Positions 8,528-18,379 of a stretch of 64,000 nt of DNA are shown piece by piece. The notes under the pieces were generated by a model that was given only the letters and a program-made list of their open reading frames with translations, was not told the DNA's origin and did no database searches. A program made the position numbers and the translations under genes. The stretch is taken from assembly GCF_013409575.1 (NCBI RefSeq), contig NZ_JACCCY010000002.1, positions 682,001 through 746,000 of the forward strand, written 5' to 3'. Within the stretch, counting starts at the first letter, position 1, and the number at the start of each line of letters is the position of its first letter. The DNA is from Macellibacteroides fermentans (GTDB lineage Bacteria; Bacteroidota; Bacteroidia; Bacteroidales; Tannerellaceae).

Positions 8528-11500
8528 TCAGTTGGAAGTGTTTTGGGTTGAGTCGGCTGGGATAAGCTGGTATCTTCTGCGCTTACGGAAAATATCACCC
8601 AGGCGATCAAAGTCCTTTTTAAACATGATGCCAACTCCTTGAGTTGTGAGAGCTGATTTAAGATATTTGTACATGTCATTGGAGTGGTTGTAGGCTTTTA
8701 ACCTGATTTCTCCACTTTTGTTTAGTTTATATTCCAAATCGAATTCTCCGACAAATGTTCTGGGTTGTGTTGGGTTATTCTTATACCCGAAATTCCCGTT
8801 AAATAGGAGTCTGTTATCCAAAAGCTGACTCGAAAGCATCATTTCAACTTCTGTATCCGTAAAGGATGACTCACTGGCCCGTATGTTTGTTCCAATCTGC
8901 ACTTTGTCTGTTATGCTGCTTAGAATGTTGGATAGTTGCGATGATATGGCCGAAGAAGCTACCGATGCAAAGCCAGATGTAGTGGAGCTGACCATGGCAT
9001 AATCGGGCGTATAGAATTTGTTCAAAACCAATAGGTAGACAACCTGGCGGGTCATCATTTCTTCGGTGTCGACCAAGCTACGCATTTTTCTTTCAAGCTC
9101 TTCATTCGAATTAGGGAGTTCCAAATCAAAAGAAATAGTCGGACTCCTTAATACTCCATTTAAATTCAATACACAGTTTACAGGCACATTGGTCCGGGCA
9201 CTTTCCTGTGCCAAAGATTCATCCAAATCCCCTAAATTGGCAGTCAAACTGTAAATTGCATTGATATCCAGATTGGTATCAAACGGATCGCCTCGGAAAG
9301 ATACTGTACTTCCTTCCCTTAATTTAAAGTCTTTCTGGATAACCTGCTGGAGACTGAAATTATAACTTCCGCTTTCTATGCTGTATGCTCCATACATTCG
9401 TAAATCAGTTTTTGTACCGTACTGGATTTGCATATTGCCATTCCCATACCCCTTAATCTTATCTCCGGATACAGGATCCATTACAAGTTCAATTTGTGCA
9501 TCGGGTGTTAGATCCAGTAAAAAGTTCATTCGGTATTCTGCACCTCCAGATGAATTTTGTTTCTTTTCTGAGGAAAGACTACTTCCTTTACTATCAGTGG
9601 CAATTGTGTCTTTTTCAACAAAGTTGATAAAGTCGTATTCCATGGCTTTAGAACCCTCCATAAAATTCAATGCAATGGAAGTGCCGGGATTACTTCTCAT
9701 ATTTATATCAAAGTTAATGAGTTGTTCATTCCCTTGTATCGTAGCCGAACCACTTCCGTAGGCTGTTCCCGAAATCTGGGGATTCTGACGTGGAGTGGCA
9801 TTGTATAATAGCATATTGTCTGCTTGTACAGTCGCTTTGAAATTGAAGTCTCTGAAAAATTGATGATTTACCTCTCCGTTTACCTTCCCTTTATTTCCGT
9901 CTTTATCGTACAGAGTAAGATCTTTTACCCGGATTGTTTCCGGCGTAAGATGTATTGAATCTGTAAAAGTATAATAGGTATTCAGATAATCGATACCGAG
10001 ACCTCCGTCTTTAATCAATGCTTCACCTTCTACTGTAAGCTTACTGAACGGACCGAACAAATGAACATTACCAAATCCACTTCCTTTGATGTTCTTCGCA
10101 ATGTTCTGCATAAAAGGTTGCAAAAAAGAAATATCAATATCATTCGCATCAAAGTAAAGCGATAGTCCGGATTTTTCACCAACCGGGTAAATAAACCCGT
10201 TAATATCAGTCCATGTACTGTCATTTTTATAAATGCTGCCAAGCATCATGATTCCTTGCTGCTGATCGTCCCACTCACTGTATAGATTTAATTTACCAAA
10301 GGGAACTTTGTTGAATGAAAAGTTTTCTATTTCCAGATCCGTATTTAACACACGGCTACCATAAAGATCATTCAGATTAAAGGTCCCTGTCGCCTTTCCG
10401 CCGAATTGTAGTACCGGAATGTTTACTATGTCGAAAATATAGCTGAGTTCTACATCTTTTAAGTCAAGCTTGAGGGTGTCTGTGGGTGTTTTGGAAACAT
10501 CTCCATCCAATCGAATAAACTGATCATCGTGATAAGCGTAAAAATTATCAATCATAATTCTCCCGTTTTCAATGAAGATATTGGATGGCTCTATTTGCCA
10601 AGGAGAATCATTGACAATAATCGGACTTTGATTCAGTTCTATTTCAGTCCTTAATTTGGCAGGTCCAGCTTCTTGTTCCTGCATTACAAAGTGGGTAGAC
10701 GAAGATAAATCTGCTTTGAAAGTTTTTGATTTATTGTTTGCCCAACTGATTAGGGAATTGATTCTATCGTTTTTTGCATTTAAAGAAAGATCAAGGTAGT
10801 TTTTAAGTCCCTTGTTGTTAAAGTTAGTTGCTTTAACATGAAGAACGATTTCATCAGTGGGATTATCGCATACCATATATCCCGATTCGAAGGCCGAAGC
10901 ACCAACCTTAAATCCCGGAAGGAATGCTTCAACTCTGAATTTATTGTATTTGTTATTGTAGTGTCCCACAATACGAGATTGGTTTACAATCGTTACAGGA
11001 AGTTTAAGCGTTTTGGAAATACTATCGGTATTTTCTATCGTAAGCAGTAATGAGAAGTTATTCTCTTTGGTTTTCTTTTCTTTCTGAGTTGCCTTGATTA
11101 ATGCCGGAAGATATCCTTTAAAGGTATTCATCAGGCTGGGAATTATAGTTTCAAATGAATATGATCCGTTAATTTCTCCGTTAATAACGTCGGATGTGAT
11201 GGTTAGCCTTCTGTCTAAAGAATGCCCTGAAGCAGCGATTTGAAATTTATTGATGAAAAATTCGCTGGGAGCTGTTTTGAATAACAGGCTGTCAATGCGG
11301 ATATTACCTTCAACATTATCAATCGTATTCCCTGTAAAATCGGCTTTTAACGTACCTGATATCTCAGGAGAATCATATGCATTGGTAAGATGAAGCTTAT
11401 CAGGCCGAAAGCTCTTTAAGTCTGCAACAAAATTAAAAACAGAATTTTTACCACGGTGTTCAAATAGGCCCTCGGCATATAATGTTCCATTCGGATCATC

Positions 11501-13078
11501 AACTTTAATCATCCCATTAAAACCGTTCTTCATGAAATTCCCGGTAAGATTTACATTCTTATAAGTGTAGCCTTTAAAATCGACTTCGGTTACGAGCGCT
11601 TTCACATTTCCTGAAAAATTACCGTTTACCGGACGTTGGGAGTCAAGTGTTATATCAAAGGCAACATTTCCATAAGGATTTCCGGCATCAAAAAGTTCAT
11701 TAATTTTAAGATCGGAAGTCGCCATATGCCCCTTTAGATAAGTGTCAATTCCCTTTGATTTATTTCTTCCAAAAATTAAGTCGGTTTGAATTGCACCGAT
11801 AGCAGATGATAATCTGCCGAATGCTACCAGATTATCAAAAAAACCAGAAATTTCTCCTGTAAAGTTGATTGTTCCCAATTTGACAATCTCTCGTGGTAAA
11901 ACCACTGGCTTACTGCTGAAGTTATTCGCCAGGCCTTGAATACCTCCGGTAGTCAGGTACATTTTGTTAACCTGACCAAACACATAGGCTTCTTCCGGAT
12001 GGGTGATACCTTTCAGTTCCATCTTGCCTAAGAATAACATTTTGTCGCTGTACTTTACAGTAAGCCTTTTCAGATCAATATTGTCAACACTACCTGAAAC
12101 TTCGGCCGACATTTCGATTATGTCGGCAAAATTCTGAAAAGCAGGAACAAATGAGGCAAGATCTTTCAAGCATACTTCCGATGGAGCTATCCGTAAGGTT
12201 AACTTGGCATTATCAACCAGCTGTCCTATACTGTCTACTTGTGTCAGGTCCACATTTGCCCTATCGATCTTTAAAGCGGTTTGAGGTAATTTAACCTCAA
12301 AATTTTGAATAGAAGCACTATCTTTATTTGCAGTAAGATTGAGCGTTAGCTTGTTTAATTCGAATCCAGATTTCTCAGTAAAGCTAAGTTTCTTGATAGA
12401 GGCATTAATACTGTCCTTATTGAAAGCCTTGATGGATATCTTGGCGCTTATATTCTTTATAGCTACATGTTTTCCGTTAAATTTACCAGGAGTTTCGGGA
12501 GTACTGCTCACATCGAATGACACATTCCCTTTACGAACTAGTACTGAGTTAAACTTTAAATCAACGTTGGTCTCTTTTTTTACGGAATCCTTGCTTGCAA
12601 AGGCATCAATAATAAATTGAAGATTTAACTTTTCCTGGGGAGTTGCTTTTTTTAGATGCAAATCGAATCCAAACAATCTTACTGTTGTGAAAACAAATTT
12701 ACCCTTCAATGCTGGTAGTAACTCAAATCCCGCAGAAACATGGTTCGCTTTGAAAAGTACGGATTTATGCTGATCCTCCAAATACAAATCTTCAAGCACA
12801 ATACTGTGAAACCATTCAAAATCAACTTTCCCAACTTTTACGGGTACACGCAAGTACTCGGATAATTCTTTAGACGCAGTATGTGCGATTTTCTGTTGCA
12901 CATAGGGTATATGTAACAGAATTACCGGTACGGCATAGAATATCCAGAATATAAAAAGAAGAAAAATTATTATGTATTTAAGACCTCTGATACCTTTACT
13001 ATATTTTAAGTACAAAACTACAATAATATCGCGATAGATTTTGTTAATTTGCAGAAAAAAAGAATATAGTATGTCCAT
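8528..13078 (-). CDS. TamB-like translocation/assembly module protein
   Basis: A giant envelope protein of about 1516 residues from the ATG at 13078. One N-terminal membrane anchor (IIIFLLFIFWIFYAVPVILL) is followed by a very long repetitive beta-rich region of AsmA/TamB type and a C-terminal DUF490/TamB domain (residues about 1150-1490, with LRMYGAYSIESGSYNF). TamB proteins form periplasmic bridges between the membranes, used for outer-membrane biogenesis and lipid transport. The start is uncertain: an ATG at 13159 would overlap tsaD by 89 bases, the ATG at 13078 overlaps it by 8, and a TTG at 13015 would avoid overlap. I chose 13078; the anchor is intact in all three. Confidence 0.9.
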   Translation of the reverse strand: MDILYSFFLQINKIYRDIIVVLYLKYSKGIRGLKYIIIFLLFIFWIFYAVPVILLHIPYVQQKIAHTASKELSEYLRVPVKVGKVDFEWFHSIVLEDLYLEDQHKSVLFKANHVSAGFELLPALKGKFVFTTVRLFGFDLHLKKATPQEKLNLQFIIDAFASKDSVKKETNVDLKFNSVLVRKGNVSFDVSSTPETPGKFNGKHVAIKNISAKISIKAFNKDSINASIKKLSFTEKSGFELNKLTLNLTANKDSASIQNFEVKLPQTALKIDRANVDLTQVDSIGQLVDNAKLTLRIAPSEVCLKDLASFVPAFQNFADIIEMSAEVSGSVDNIDLKRLTVKYSDKMLFLGKMELKGITHPEEAYVFGQVNKMYLTTGGIQGLANNFSSKPVVLPREIVKLGTINFTGEISGFFDNLVAFGRLSSAIGAIQTDLIFGRNKSKGIDTYLKGHMATSDLKINELFDAGNPYGNVAFDITLDSQRPVNGNFSGNVKALVTEVDFKGYTYKNVNLTGNFMKNGFNGMIKVDDPNGTLYAEGLFEHRGKNSVFNFVADLKSFRPDKLHLTNAYDSPEISGTLKADFTGNTIDNVEGNIRIDSLLFKTAPSEFFINKFQIAASGHSLDRRLTITSDVINGEINGSYSFETIIPSLMNTFKGYLPALIKATQKEKKTKENNFSLLLTIENTDSISKTLKLPVTIVNQSRIVGHYNNKYNKFRVEAFLPGFKVGASAFESGYMVCDNPTDEIVLHVKATNFNNKGLKNYLDLSLNAKNDRINSLISWANNKSKTFKADLSSSTHFVMQEQEAGPAKLRTEIELNQSPIIVNDSPWQIEPSNIFIENGRIMIDNFYAYHDDQFIRLDGDVSKTPTDTLKLDLKDVELSYIFDIVNIPVLQFGGKATGTFNLNDLYGSRVLNTDLEIENFSFNKVPFGKLNLYSEWDDQQQGIMMLGSIYKNDSTWTDINGFIYPVGEKSGLSLYFDANDIDISFLQPFMQNIAKNIKGSGFGNVHLFGPFSKLTVEGEALIKDGGLGIDYLNTYYTFTDSIHLTPETIRVKDLTLYDKDGNKGKVNGEVNHQFFRDFNFKATVQADNMLLYNATPRQNPQISGTAYGSGSATIQGNEQLINFDINMRSNPGTSIALNFMEGSKAMEYDFINFVEKDTIATDSKGSSLSSEKKQNSSGGAEYRMNFLLDLTPDAQIELVMDPVSGDKIKGYGNGNMQIQYGTKTDLRMYGAYSIESGSYNFSLQQVIQKDFKLREGSTVSFRGDPFDTNLDINAIYSLTANLGDLDESLAQESARTNVPVNCVLNLNGVLRSPTISFDLELPNSNEELERKMRSLVDTEEMMTRQVVYLLVLNKFYTPDYAMVSSTTSGFASVASSAISSQLSNILSSITDKVQIGTNIRASESSFTDTEVEMMLSSQLLDNRLLFNGNFGYKNNPTQPRTFVGEFDLEYKLNKSGEIRLKAYNHSNDMYKYLKSALTTQGVGIMFKKDFDRLGDIFRKRRRYQLIPADSTQNTSN

Positions 13079-14090
13079 AACAATCCTTGGAATCGAATCA
13101 TCTTGTGATGACACTTCGGCATCTGTAATCAGAGATGGCGTATTGTTGTCCAACATCATAGCCGGCCAGGCTGTACATCAGTCCTACGGAGGCGTTGTCC
13201 CCGAGCTTGCATCGCGTGCCCACCAGCAAAATATTATTCCTGTGGTAGCAGAAGCTATTAAACGTGCAGGAATTGATAAATCAGAATTAAGTGCTGTTGC
13301 TTTTACCCGAGGTCCCGGATTAATGGGCTCGTTGCTTGTAGGAACTTCTTTTGCCAAAGGTTTCTCAGCATCACTAGGTATACCTATGATAGAAATCAAT
13401 CACCTTCAAGCGCATGTATTGGCTCATTTTATAAAAGAAACACCCGATGATACAGATCAGCCAACCTATCCATTCCTTTGCCTGCTGGTATCTGGGGGAA
13501 ATTCTCAGATAATAAAGGTGAATGCCTATAATGATATGGAAGTAATAGGACAGACGATTGATGATGCAGCAGGAGAAGCTTTTGATAAGTGTGCAAAAGT
13601 TATGGGATTAGGTTATCCTGGCGGACCTGTTGTGAATCGTTTGGCTAATGAAGGTAATCCGAAAGCTTTTGAGTTTAATAAACCACATATTCAGGGGTAT
13701 GACTATAGTTTCAGTGGATTGAAGACCTCTTTCCTTTATACTTTACGTGACCGGTTGAAGGAGGATCCGGATTTTATTGAAAATAATAAAGCAGATTTAT
13801 GTGCTTCGCTTCAGTCTACCGTGATTGATATTCTGATGACAAAGTTGCGTAAAGCAGCAAAAGATTTAAATATCAAAGAGGTTGCTGTGGCTGGAGGGGT
13901 TTCTGCCAATACGGGACTTAGGGATGCGTTTCATGATCATGCCGCCCGTTATGGATGGAAAATTCATATCCCTAAATTCGCATTTACTACTGATAATGCA
14001 GCAATGGTAGCCATTACCGGGTACTATAAATACATGGATAAAGATTTTTGTGCAATGGATGCGGCACCATTCTCAAGAGTGGTTTTATAA
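13071..14090 (+). CDS. tsaD: tRNA N6-adenosine threonylcarbamoyltransferase TsaD
   Basis: A 339-residue cytoplasmic enzyme that transfers the threonylcarbamoyl group from TC-AMP to A37 of ANN-decoding tRNAs. The start at 13071 gives MSITILGIESSCDDT, the family N-terminus; longer frames add non-conserved residues. The metal-binding HxxxH motif is present in EINHLQAHVLAHF, and the ATP-binding region in LLVSGGNSQI and AVAGGVSANTGLRD. It is divergent from tamB and precedes cinA by 11 bases. A Sua5/YrdC enzyme for the preceding step is at 36951. Confidence 0.97.
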   Translation: MSITILGIESSCDDTSASVIRDGVLLSNIIAGQAVHQSYGGVVPELASRAHQQNIIPVVAEAIKRAGIDKSELSAVAFTRGPGLMGSLLVGTSFAKGFSASLGIPMIEINHLQAHVLAHFIKETPDDTDQPTYPFLCLLVSGGNSQIIKVNAYNDMEVIGQTIDDAAGEAFDKCAKVMGLGYPGGPVVNRLANEGNPKAFEFNKPHIQGYDYSFSGLKTSFLYTLRDRLKEDPDFIENNKADLCASLQSTVIDILMTKLRKAAKDLNIKEVAVAGGVSANTGLRDAFHDHAARYGWKIHIPKFAFTTDNAAMVAITGYYKYMDKDFCAMDAAPFSRVVL

Positions 14091-14101
14091 ATTATCGTGT
14101 T

Positions 14102-15343
14102 ATGAATGTAGAGATTATCACCATTGGAGACGAGCTTTTGATTGGTCAGGTTGTAGATACCAATTCGGCCTGGATTGGTCAGGCGCTCGGAAATGAAGGA
14201 TTTCGTGTTGTGTGGCGTACTACGGTGGGCGACAACGAACAGGATATGCTTGATGCGTTTGATGCCGCAATGAACCGGGCTCAGATTGTATTGGTTACCG
14301 GAGGTATCGGGCCGACAAAAGACGATATTACAAAGCAGACTCTGTGTAAATATTTTCATACCCGCTTACGTTTTTCTCAAGAAGTCTATGAAAATATAGA
14401 AACAATCTTCTCTCGTGGAGGTAGAGTAATGAATGAACTTACCCGCAATCAGGCTTTGGTGCCTGAAGATTGCACCGTTATTCAGAATACCGCCGGAACA
14501 GCTCCTGTAACCTGGTTTGAAAGAAATGGTAAGATTCTGGTTTCCATGCCCGGAGTCCCGTACGAAATGAAATGGATAATGAGCAACGAGATAATTCCAC
14601 GACTCAAAAAAAAGTTTCTTCAGGACGTATACATTAAACATCATACTTGTTGGGTAAAGGGCCACACTGAATCTTTGTTGGCTATTAAGCTAACGGAATT
14701 TGAAGAAGCCCTGCCCGAATACATTAAATTAGCTTATCTGCCTCAGCCTGGGATTATTCGATTAAGATTATCTGCCTATTGTGATACAGAATCGGAAGCA
14801 TTACGAATTATAACCGAGCAAGCGTTAAAGTTGCGTGAAATCTTAGGTGAAAATATTATAGTTGAGGAAGATAAACCCGTACATGAGATGATTGGCGAGC
14901 TGCTGATAAAAATGAATCTCACTCTTGGTACAGCCGAAAGTTGTACAGGGGGCCGTATTGCAGCCCAACTAACTTCCATCCCCGGAAGCTCAGCTTATTT
15001 TGTTGGCAGTATAGTCTGTTATGCTAATCGTGTAAAGGAACAACTGTTGGGAGTATCACCACTTGACCTTTCAGAAAAGGGGGCAGTCAGCAAAGAAGTA
15101 GTAGAACAAATGGCCAAGGGCACCTTGCTTACGCTTGGTTGCGATTGCTCTGTGGCTACATCCGGCATTGCCGGTCCTAGTGGAGGAACCCCCGAGAAAC
15201 CTGTAGGAACTGTCTGGATTGCTGCAGCCTGCCGCGATAAGGTAAGGTCTGAATTATTCCACTTCGGTACCAACCGTGAACAGAATATGCTACGAGCAAG
15301 TAATATGGCTTTATTAATGTTGCTGGATATGCTTCAATCATAA
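14102..15343 (+). CDS. cinA: CinA family protein (damage-inducible protein / nicotinamide-nucleotide amidase)
   Basis: A 413-residue two-domain CinA. The N-terminal molybdopterin-binding-like domain (residues 1-170; EIITIGDELLIGQVVDTN and VTGGIGPTKDDITK) is joined to the C-terminal deamidase domain (residues about 255-410; AESCTGGRIAAQLTSIPGSS). Family members hydrolyse NMN to nicotinate mononucleotide in pyridine-nucleotide salvage, and some have ADP-ribose pyrophosphatase activity. The ATG at 14102 matches the conserved start. It is in an apparent operon with tsaD. Confidence 0.95.
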   Translation: MNVEIITIGDELLIGQVVDTNSAWIGQALGNEGFRVVWRTTVGDNEQDMLDAFDAAMNRAQIVLVTGGIGPTKDDITKQTLCKYFHTRLRFSQEVYENIETIFSRGGRVMNELTRNQALVPEDCTVIQNTAGTAPVTWFERNGKILVSMPGVPYEMKWIMSNEIIPRLKKKFLQDVYIKHHTCWVKGHTESLLAIKLTEFEEALPEYIKLAYLPQPGIIRLRLSAYCDTESEALRIITEQALKLREILGENIIVEEDKPVHEMIGELLIKMNLTLGTAESCTGGRIAAQLTSIPGSSAYFVGSIVCYANRVKEQLLGVSPLDLSEKGAVSKEVVEQMAKGTLLTLGCDCSVATSGIAGPSGGTPEKPVGTVWIAAACRDKVRSELFHFGTNREQNMLRASNMALLMLLDMLQS

Positions 15344-15354
15344 TTAATAATGAA

Positions 15355-16908
15355 TCAATACCCTGTTTCTTCTATTTTGGAAGAAATACGGGTAATTGCT
15401 TCATTCAACTTTTCTTCCGGTAGAATAACATTAAAACCTTCCCAGAAGTCTTCATCGTAAGTAAAATTGGTTTCAGCAAAAACAGTTCTTGTCGGGAGCA
15501 CTTCATTTCTGGTGAAACGCGTTACATCAGCAGTGTCTATTTTACATGTAACCATTTCAAACCAAGTATGCAGTGTTGAATTTCCAAAAAATGCTTTCTT
15601 TCTTTTTACCTTAAAATCCAGATCTCCACGAATGTGATTTATGTAGTATTTACTGTTAAGTTGTTTGTAGGAAACGGTGTAACGAACCGCTTGGGGCTCT
15701 AGATCATAAAGCTTACTTTTTTTCACAATTAACATGTCAGTTGCTTTGCGGATGTAGGAGGGGTTGATCTCGAAATTAACCCGAAGTAAGGCTTTATTGG
15801 CGGCATCAATGTAGAGTTCTCCTTTGTAAAGCGGACTATTTTCATTCTTGTTTTGCACGAAAGAGATAACATGTGCCAATTTGTCGTCAATAACAGTCAG
15901 GTCCGACTGACTGAAATTATACCTGTCCAATCCTTCCAAAGATAGAAAATCAGGAATGTTCTTAATCAGATCCAGCATCAGAGACGCATTGATTCCCGAT
16001 TTCATTTTTAATATAATGGTATCTTTTACTGCTTCATTGGTGATTTTCCTCATCTTAAGCAGTTTTACCTGATCGGCAGACAACGAATGATAGCTGGCTT
16101 TATACACTTTGAAAACAGCCTCAGACAAGCTGACGAATTTTTTCTTATACTCTATTCCTTCGCGGTAAAAAGAGGTGAGGTAAGAGGGTTTATCCGGATA
16201 ATTCTCCCTAATACCTGCCAGCATATCATTAATAATTTTGATTGGATTATCCAGGCTCACAATAATCTCCTGAATGGAAACTACACGTGGATCCAGATAA
16301 ATCTGACTGTTGCTGTTGCTCAACAAATCAATGTTCAGGTCAACCGGTTGATATCCCACATGCGAGATATGGATAGTCTTATTTGGTATTGAATCTGGAA
16401 CCTTCAATCTAAAGGCTCCGTTTTGATTGGTGATAGTGCCGATCGAAGAATGAAGCACATTAACAGATGCAAAAGGAATTATCTCTTCATTCAACCGGTC
16501 GTGAACAGACCCTTCTATCAAGGTGTAACTTACAGAATCGGATTGGATTGGTTTTACTCGAGGAACTTTAACAGTATCAGTTGGAATGTAAAGCAGGATA
16601 TGTCTGCCTATTACACGCATTCCCAATTTGCTGTTTCCTGTAATTTCGTGAATAGCTTCCCTCACCGTGTAAGTCCCTTTTGCAATTTTTCCTTTCTGTT
16701 CGTTATTTACTACCTTGCTATCGTAAATAAACAGGTGATCGGAGCGGTCGGTTACTAAATTAAGCAGCTGATAAATAGATCCTTTACTTTTGGGTAACCG
16801 GATGCGCTTATCCAACACATTGCTTTCCTGTGCAAGGAGGGGTAATACTATAAAGCATAGTATCAATCCATGCAACATACGAAGACAAAGGTTGGCTTTA
16901 GTTTTCAT
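15355..16908 (-). CDS. STN-domain and carboxypeptidase-regulatory-like surface protein without a beta-barrel
   Basis: A 517-residue secreted protein. In order: signal peptide (cleavage near LLAQES), an STN (secretin/TonB short N-terminal) domain at residues about 33-109, a CarboxypepD_reg-like beta-sandwich at about 128-207 (NQNGAFRLKVPD, ISHVGYQPVD), and a C-terminal domain at about 215-517. The last two parts are clearly homologous to the protein at 18380-19636 (shared: KPxxLTxFYRE, ISEA, YKQxNxKxYxNxIR, ENFW/EDFW). In TonB-dependent transducers the STN domain contacts FecR, but here no TonB-dependent receptor barrel follows. It lies 12 bases after fecR and ends 11 bases from cinA, convergently. 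It is probably the envelope signalling partner of FecR; function unproven. Confidence 0.8.
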   Translation of the reverse strand: MKTKANLCLRMLHGLILCFIVLPLLAQESNVLDKRIRLPKSKGSIYQLLNLVTDRSDHLFIYDSKVVNNEQKGKIAKGTYTVREAIHEITGNSKLGMRVIGRHILLYIPTDTVKVPRVKPIQSDSVSYTLIEGSVHDRLNEEIIPFASVNVLHSSIGTITNQNGAFRLKVPDSIPNKTIHISHVGYQPVDLNIDLLSNSNSQIYLDPRVVSIQEIIVSLDNPIKIINDMLAGIRENYPDKPSYLTSFYREGIEYKKKFVSLSEAVFKVYKASYHSLSADQVKLLKMRKITNEAVKDTIILKMKSGINASLMLDLIKNIPDFLSLEGLDRYNFSQSDLTVIDDKLAHVISFVQNKNENSPLYKGELYIDAANKALLRVNFEINPSYIRKATDMLIVKKSKLYDLEPQAVRYTVSYKQLNSKYYINHIRGDLDFKVKRKKAFFGNSTLHTWFEMVTCKIDTADVTRFTRNEVLPTRTVFAETNFTYDEDFWEGFNVILPEEKLNEAITRISSKIEETGY

Positions 16909-16920
16909 TCCATTATTTGT

Positions 16921-17775
16921 TTAAGGAGCCGATATAACCAACGTATCTTCCTTCTGTTCACTTGTCAGTCCCAGCGCAAGACAAATAAGCTCAGTCATAG
17001 CAGCCGGGGAATTGTCGTAAAAGCTAACTGTAAGCCGTCTGTTTTCGAGTTCGGAAGAAGATAGCTGTACGGGCTGCGAAGACATTCGGTTGATAACCCT
17101 TACAATATTAGCGAGGGTCTCATCCTTAAACTGAATCCGTTCTGTGTACCGGGCAAACTGATCCATATCGCTTGTCGGACTTTTCAAAAATAAGTTCTTG
17201 TTCAATATTACGGTTTCTCCGGCCTTAACAAACGAACTTTCACCGTTATCAAGACGGGTTACTTTAACCAATCCCCGCTGAACCGATAATTCAAAATCAT
17301 TTTTACCATTGTTTTTTACATTGAAAGCTGTACCAACCACCTCAATAGTGGTATATTTTGTTTCAATAAGGAAAGGTCTCTGTTTATTGCCACTTACATC
17401 AAACAATGCATTACCATCCAGCTTAACCAACCGCTTGTCGGCTTCAAAATGTTCTGGGTAGCTTAAAGTCGCATCCTGAGCTAAATAGATGATTGATCCA
17501 TCTTCAAGAGTCGTTACCAGCGTATTGTCTTCGGGACCGTTTTTAAGAGAGAGAAGACGCTCATCTGTTCCCCAGTCGTTTAACAACCAGATCCCCAGTG
17601 CACCGCAAAGGCAAAGCACCGCAATAGCAGCAGCCATACCCGCAAATACGGGACGCATCAAACGCTTTTGTCCACGAGCCGGAATCAAATTATCTTGTTC
17701 CAGCCGCGAATACAATTCATTCCATGCCTGATCTGTATGTACTGTCTGATCTGTATGTAAATTTCTATCTTTCAT
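16921..17775 (-). CDS. FecR-family anti-sigma factor
   Basis: A 284-residue single-pass protein. The cytoplasmic N-terminus (about 45 residues) would bind the sigma factor, followed by one membrane helix (FAGMAAAIAVLCLCGALGIWLL), a FecR domain (residues about 85-195; TLEDGSIIYLAQDATLSYP, VVGTAFNV), and a DUF4974 STN-like C-terminus (about 210-284). It starts 4 bases after the sigma gene. Near the N-terminus a six-residue unit is duplicated in frame (HTDQTV, HTDQAW) from an 18-bp DNA repeat. It should couple a surface signal to release of the sigma factor. Confidence 0.92.
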   Translation of the reverse strand: MKDRNLHTDQTVHTDQAWNELYSRLEQDNLIPARGQKRLMRPVFAGMAAAIAVLCLCGALGIWLLNDWGTDERLLSLKNGPEDNTLVTTLEDGSIIYLAQDATLSYPEHFEADKRLVKLDGNALFDVSGNKQRPFLIETKYTTIEVVGTAFNVKNNGKNDFELSVQRGLVKVTRLDNGESSFVKAGETVILNKNLFLKSPTSDMDQFARYTERIQFKDETLANIVRVINRMSSQPVQLSSSELENRRLTVSFYDNSPAAMTELICLALGLTSEQKEDTLVISAP

Positions 17776-17779
17776 TTTT

Positions 17780-18331
17780 TTACCTTGTATGTATGTATAA
17801 ATCGATCTCCTTTCTCAATGTCTGGAGAGCTTTGGTCATTTCAGCCTCAATTGTTTTAACAGAGAGTGCAAGCTCGGCCGAAATCTCCGTATATTTTTTT
17901 CCTTCAAAATGGTGCATGCGAAAAATCCGTTGTCTGCGTTCAGGGAAGTTCTGTATTGTCTTCTCAACCCGTTCCTGAAGCTCTTTATATTCCAAAGACT
18001 CAAGGGGTGTTTGAAAATCGTTGTCCGTATCTTCGTTCAACCGCTCTTCACGGTATTTGTCTTGTACCAGCAAATGTTCGATGTGTTGCAACGACCGATT
18101 GCGTACCGCACCGTAAAGATACGCTTTTACAGATTGAAATACAGGTAGTTTACTTCTTTCTTTCCAGAAAATATAGAACAGGTCCTGTACAATCTCTTCA
18201 GCAATTTCCATCCGGTTCACGTAGGTAACGGCATAGCGGCATAAAGGCTCGTAATAGAGCCTGAACAGCCCCTCGTACGCCTTTATGTCGCCCTCCTTTA
18301 TTTTCCCAATCAGTATCAGATCATTCAGCAT
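17780..18331 (-). CDS. ECF RNA polymerase sigma-70 factor
   Basis: A 183-residue extracytoplasmic-function sigma factor. Region 2 is at residues about 20-90 (YYEPLCRYAVTYV; AEEIVQDLFYIFW) and region 4 at about 115-175 (FPERRQRIFRMHHFEGKKYTEIS, then the recognition helix SVKTIEAEMTKALQTLR). It is of the Bacteroidetes FecI-like type and sits directly before the fecR gene (4-base gap). Its likely targets are its own cassette, including the two paralogous surface proteins on either side. A TATATTTG box inside a palindrome precedes it. Confidence 0.94.
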   Translation of the reverse strand: MLNDLILIGKIKEGDIKAYEGLFRLYYEPLCRYAVTYVNRMEIAEEIVQDLFYIFWKERSKLPVFQSVKAYLYGAVRNRSLQHIEHLLVQDKYREERLNEDTDNDFQTPLESLEYKELQERVEKTIQNFPERRQRIFRMHHFEGKKYTEISAELALSVKTIEAEMTKALQTLRKEIDLYIHTR

Positions 18332-18342
18332 GCCGCGATATT

Positions 18343-18365
18343 ATTTGAAATGAATTTCAAATATA
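18343..18365 (-). promoter_or_regulatory. Palindrome and -7 box in front of the ECF sigma gene
   Basis: ATTTGAAAT (18343-18351) and ATTTCAAAT (18354-18362) form a near-perfect 20-bp palindrome, 11 bases upstream of the sigma start codon. On the minus strand, bases 18365-18358 read TATATTTG, an exact -7 consensus for the housekeeping sigma, so the sigma gene may have its own promoter inside the cassette. No -33 TTG at 19-21 bases was found. Confidence 0.45.
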
Positions 18366-18379
18366 GGAAAAGTTAGCAA

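Noticed and set aside
13041-13070. Upstream start of tsaD
   Set aside because: The extra ten residues are not conserved, and MSITILGIESSCDDT is the family start.
15355-16908. TonB-dependent receptor for the sigma/FecR pair
   Set aside because: Only STN and carboxypeptidase-regulatory-like domains plus an unnamed domain are present; there is no plug or barrel.
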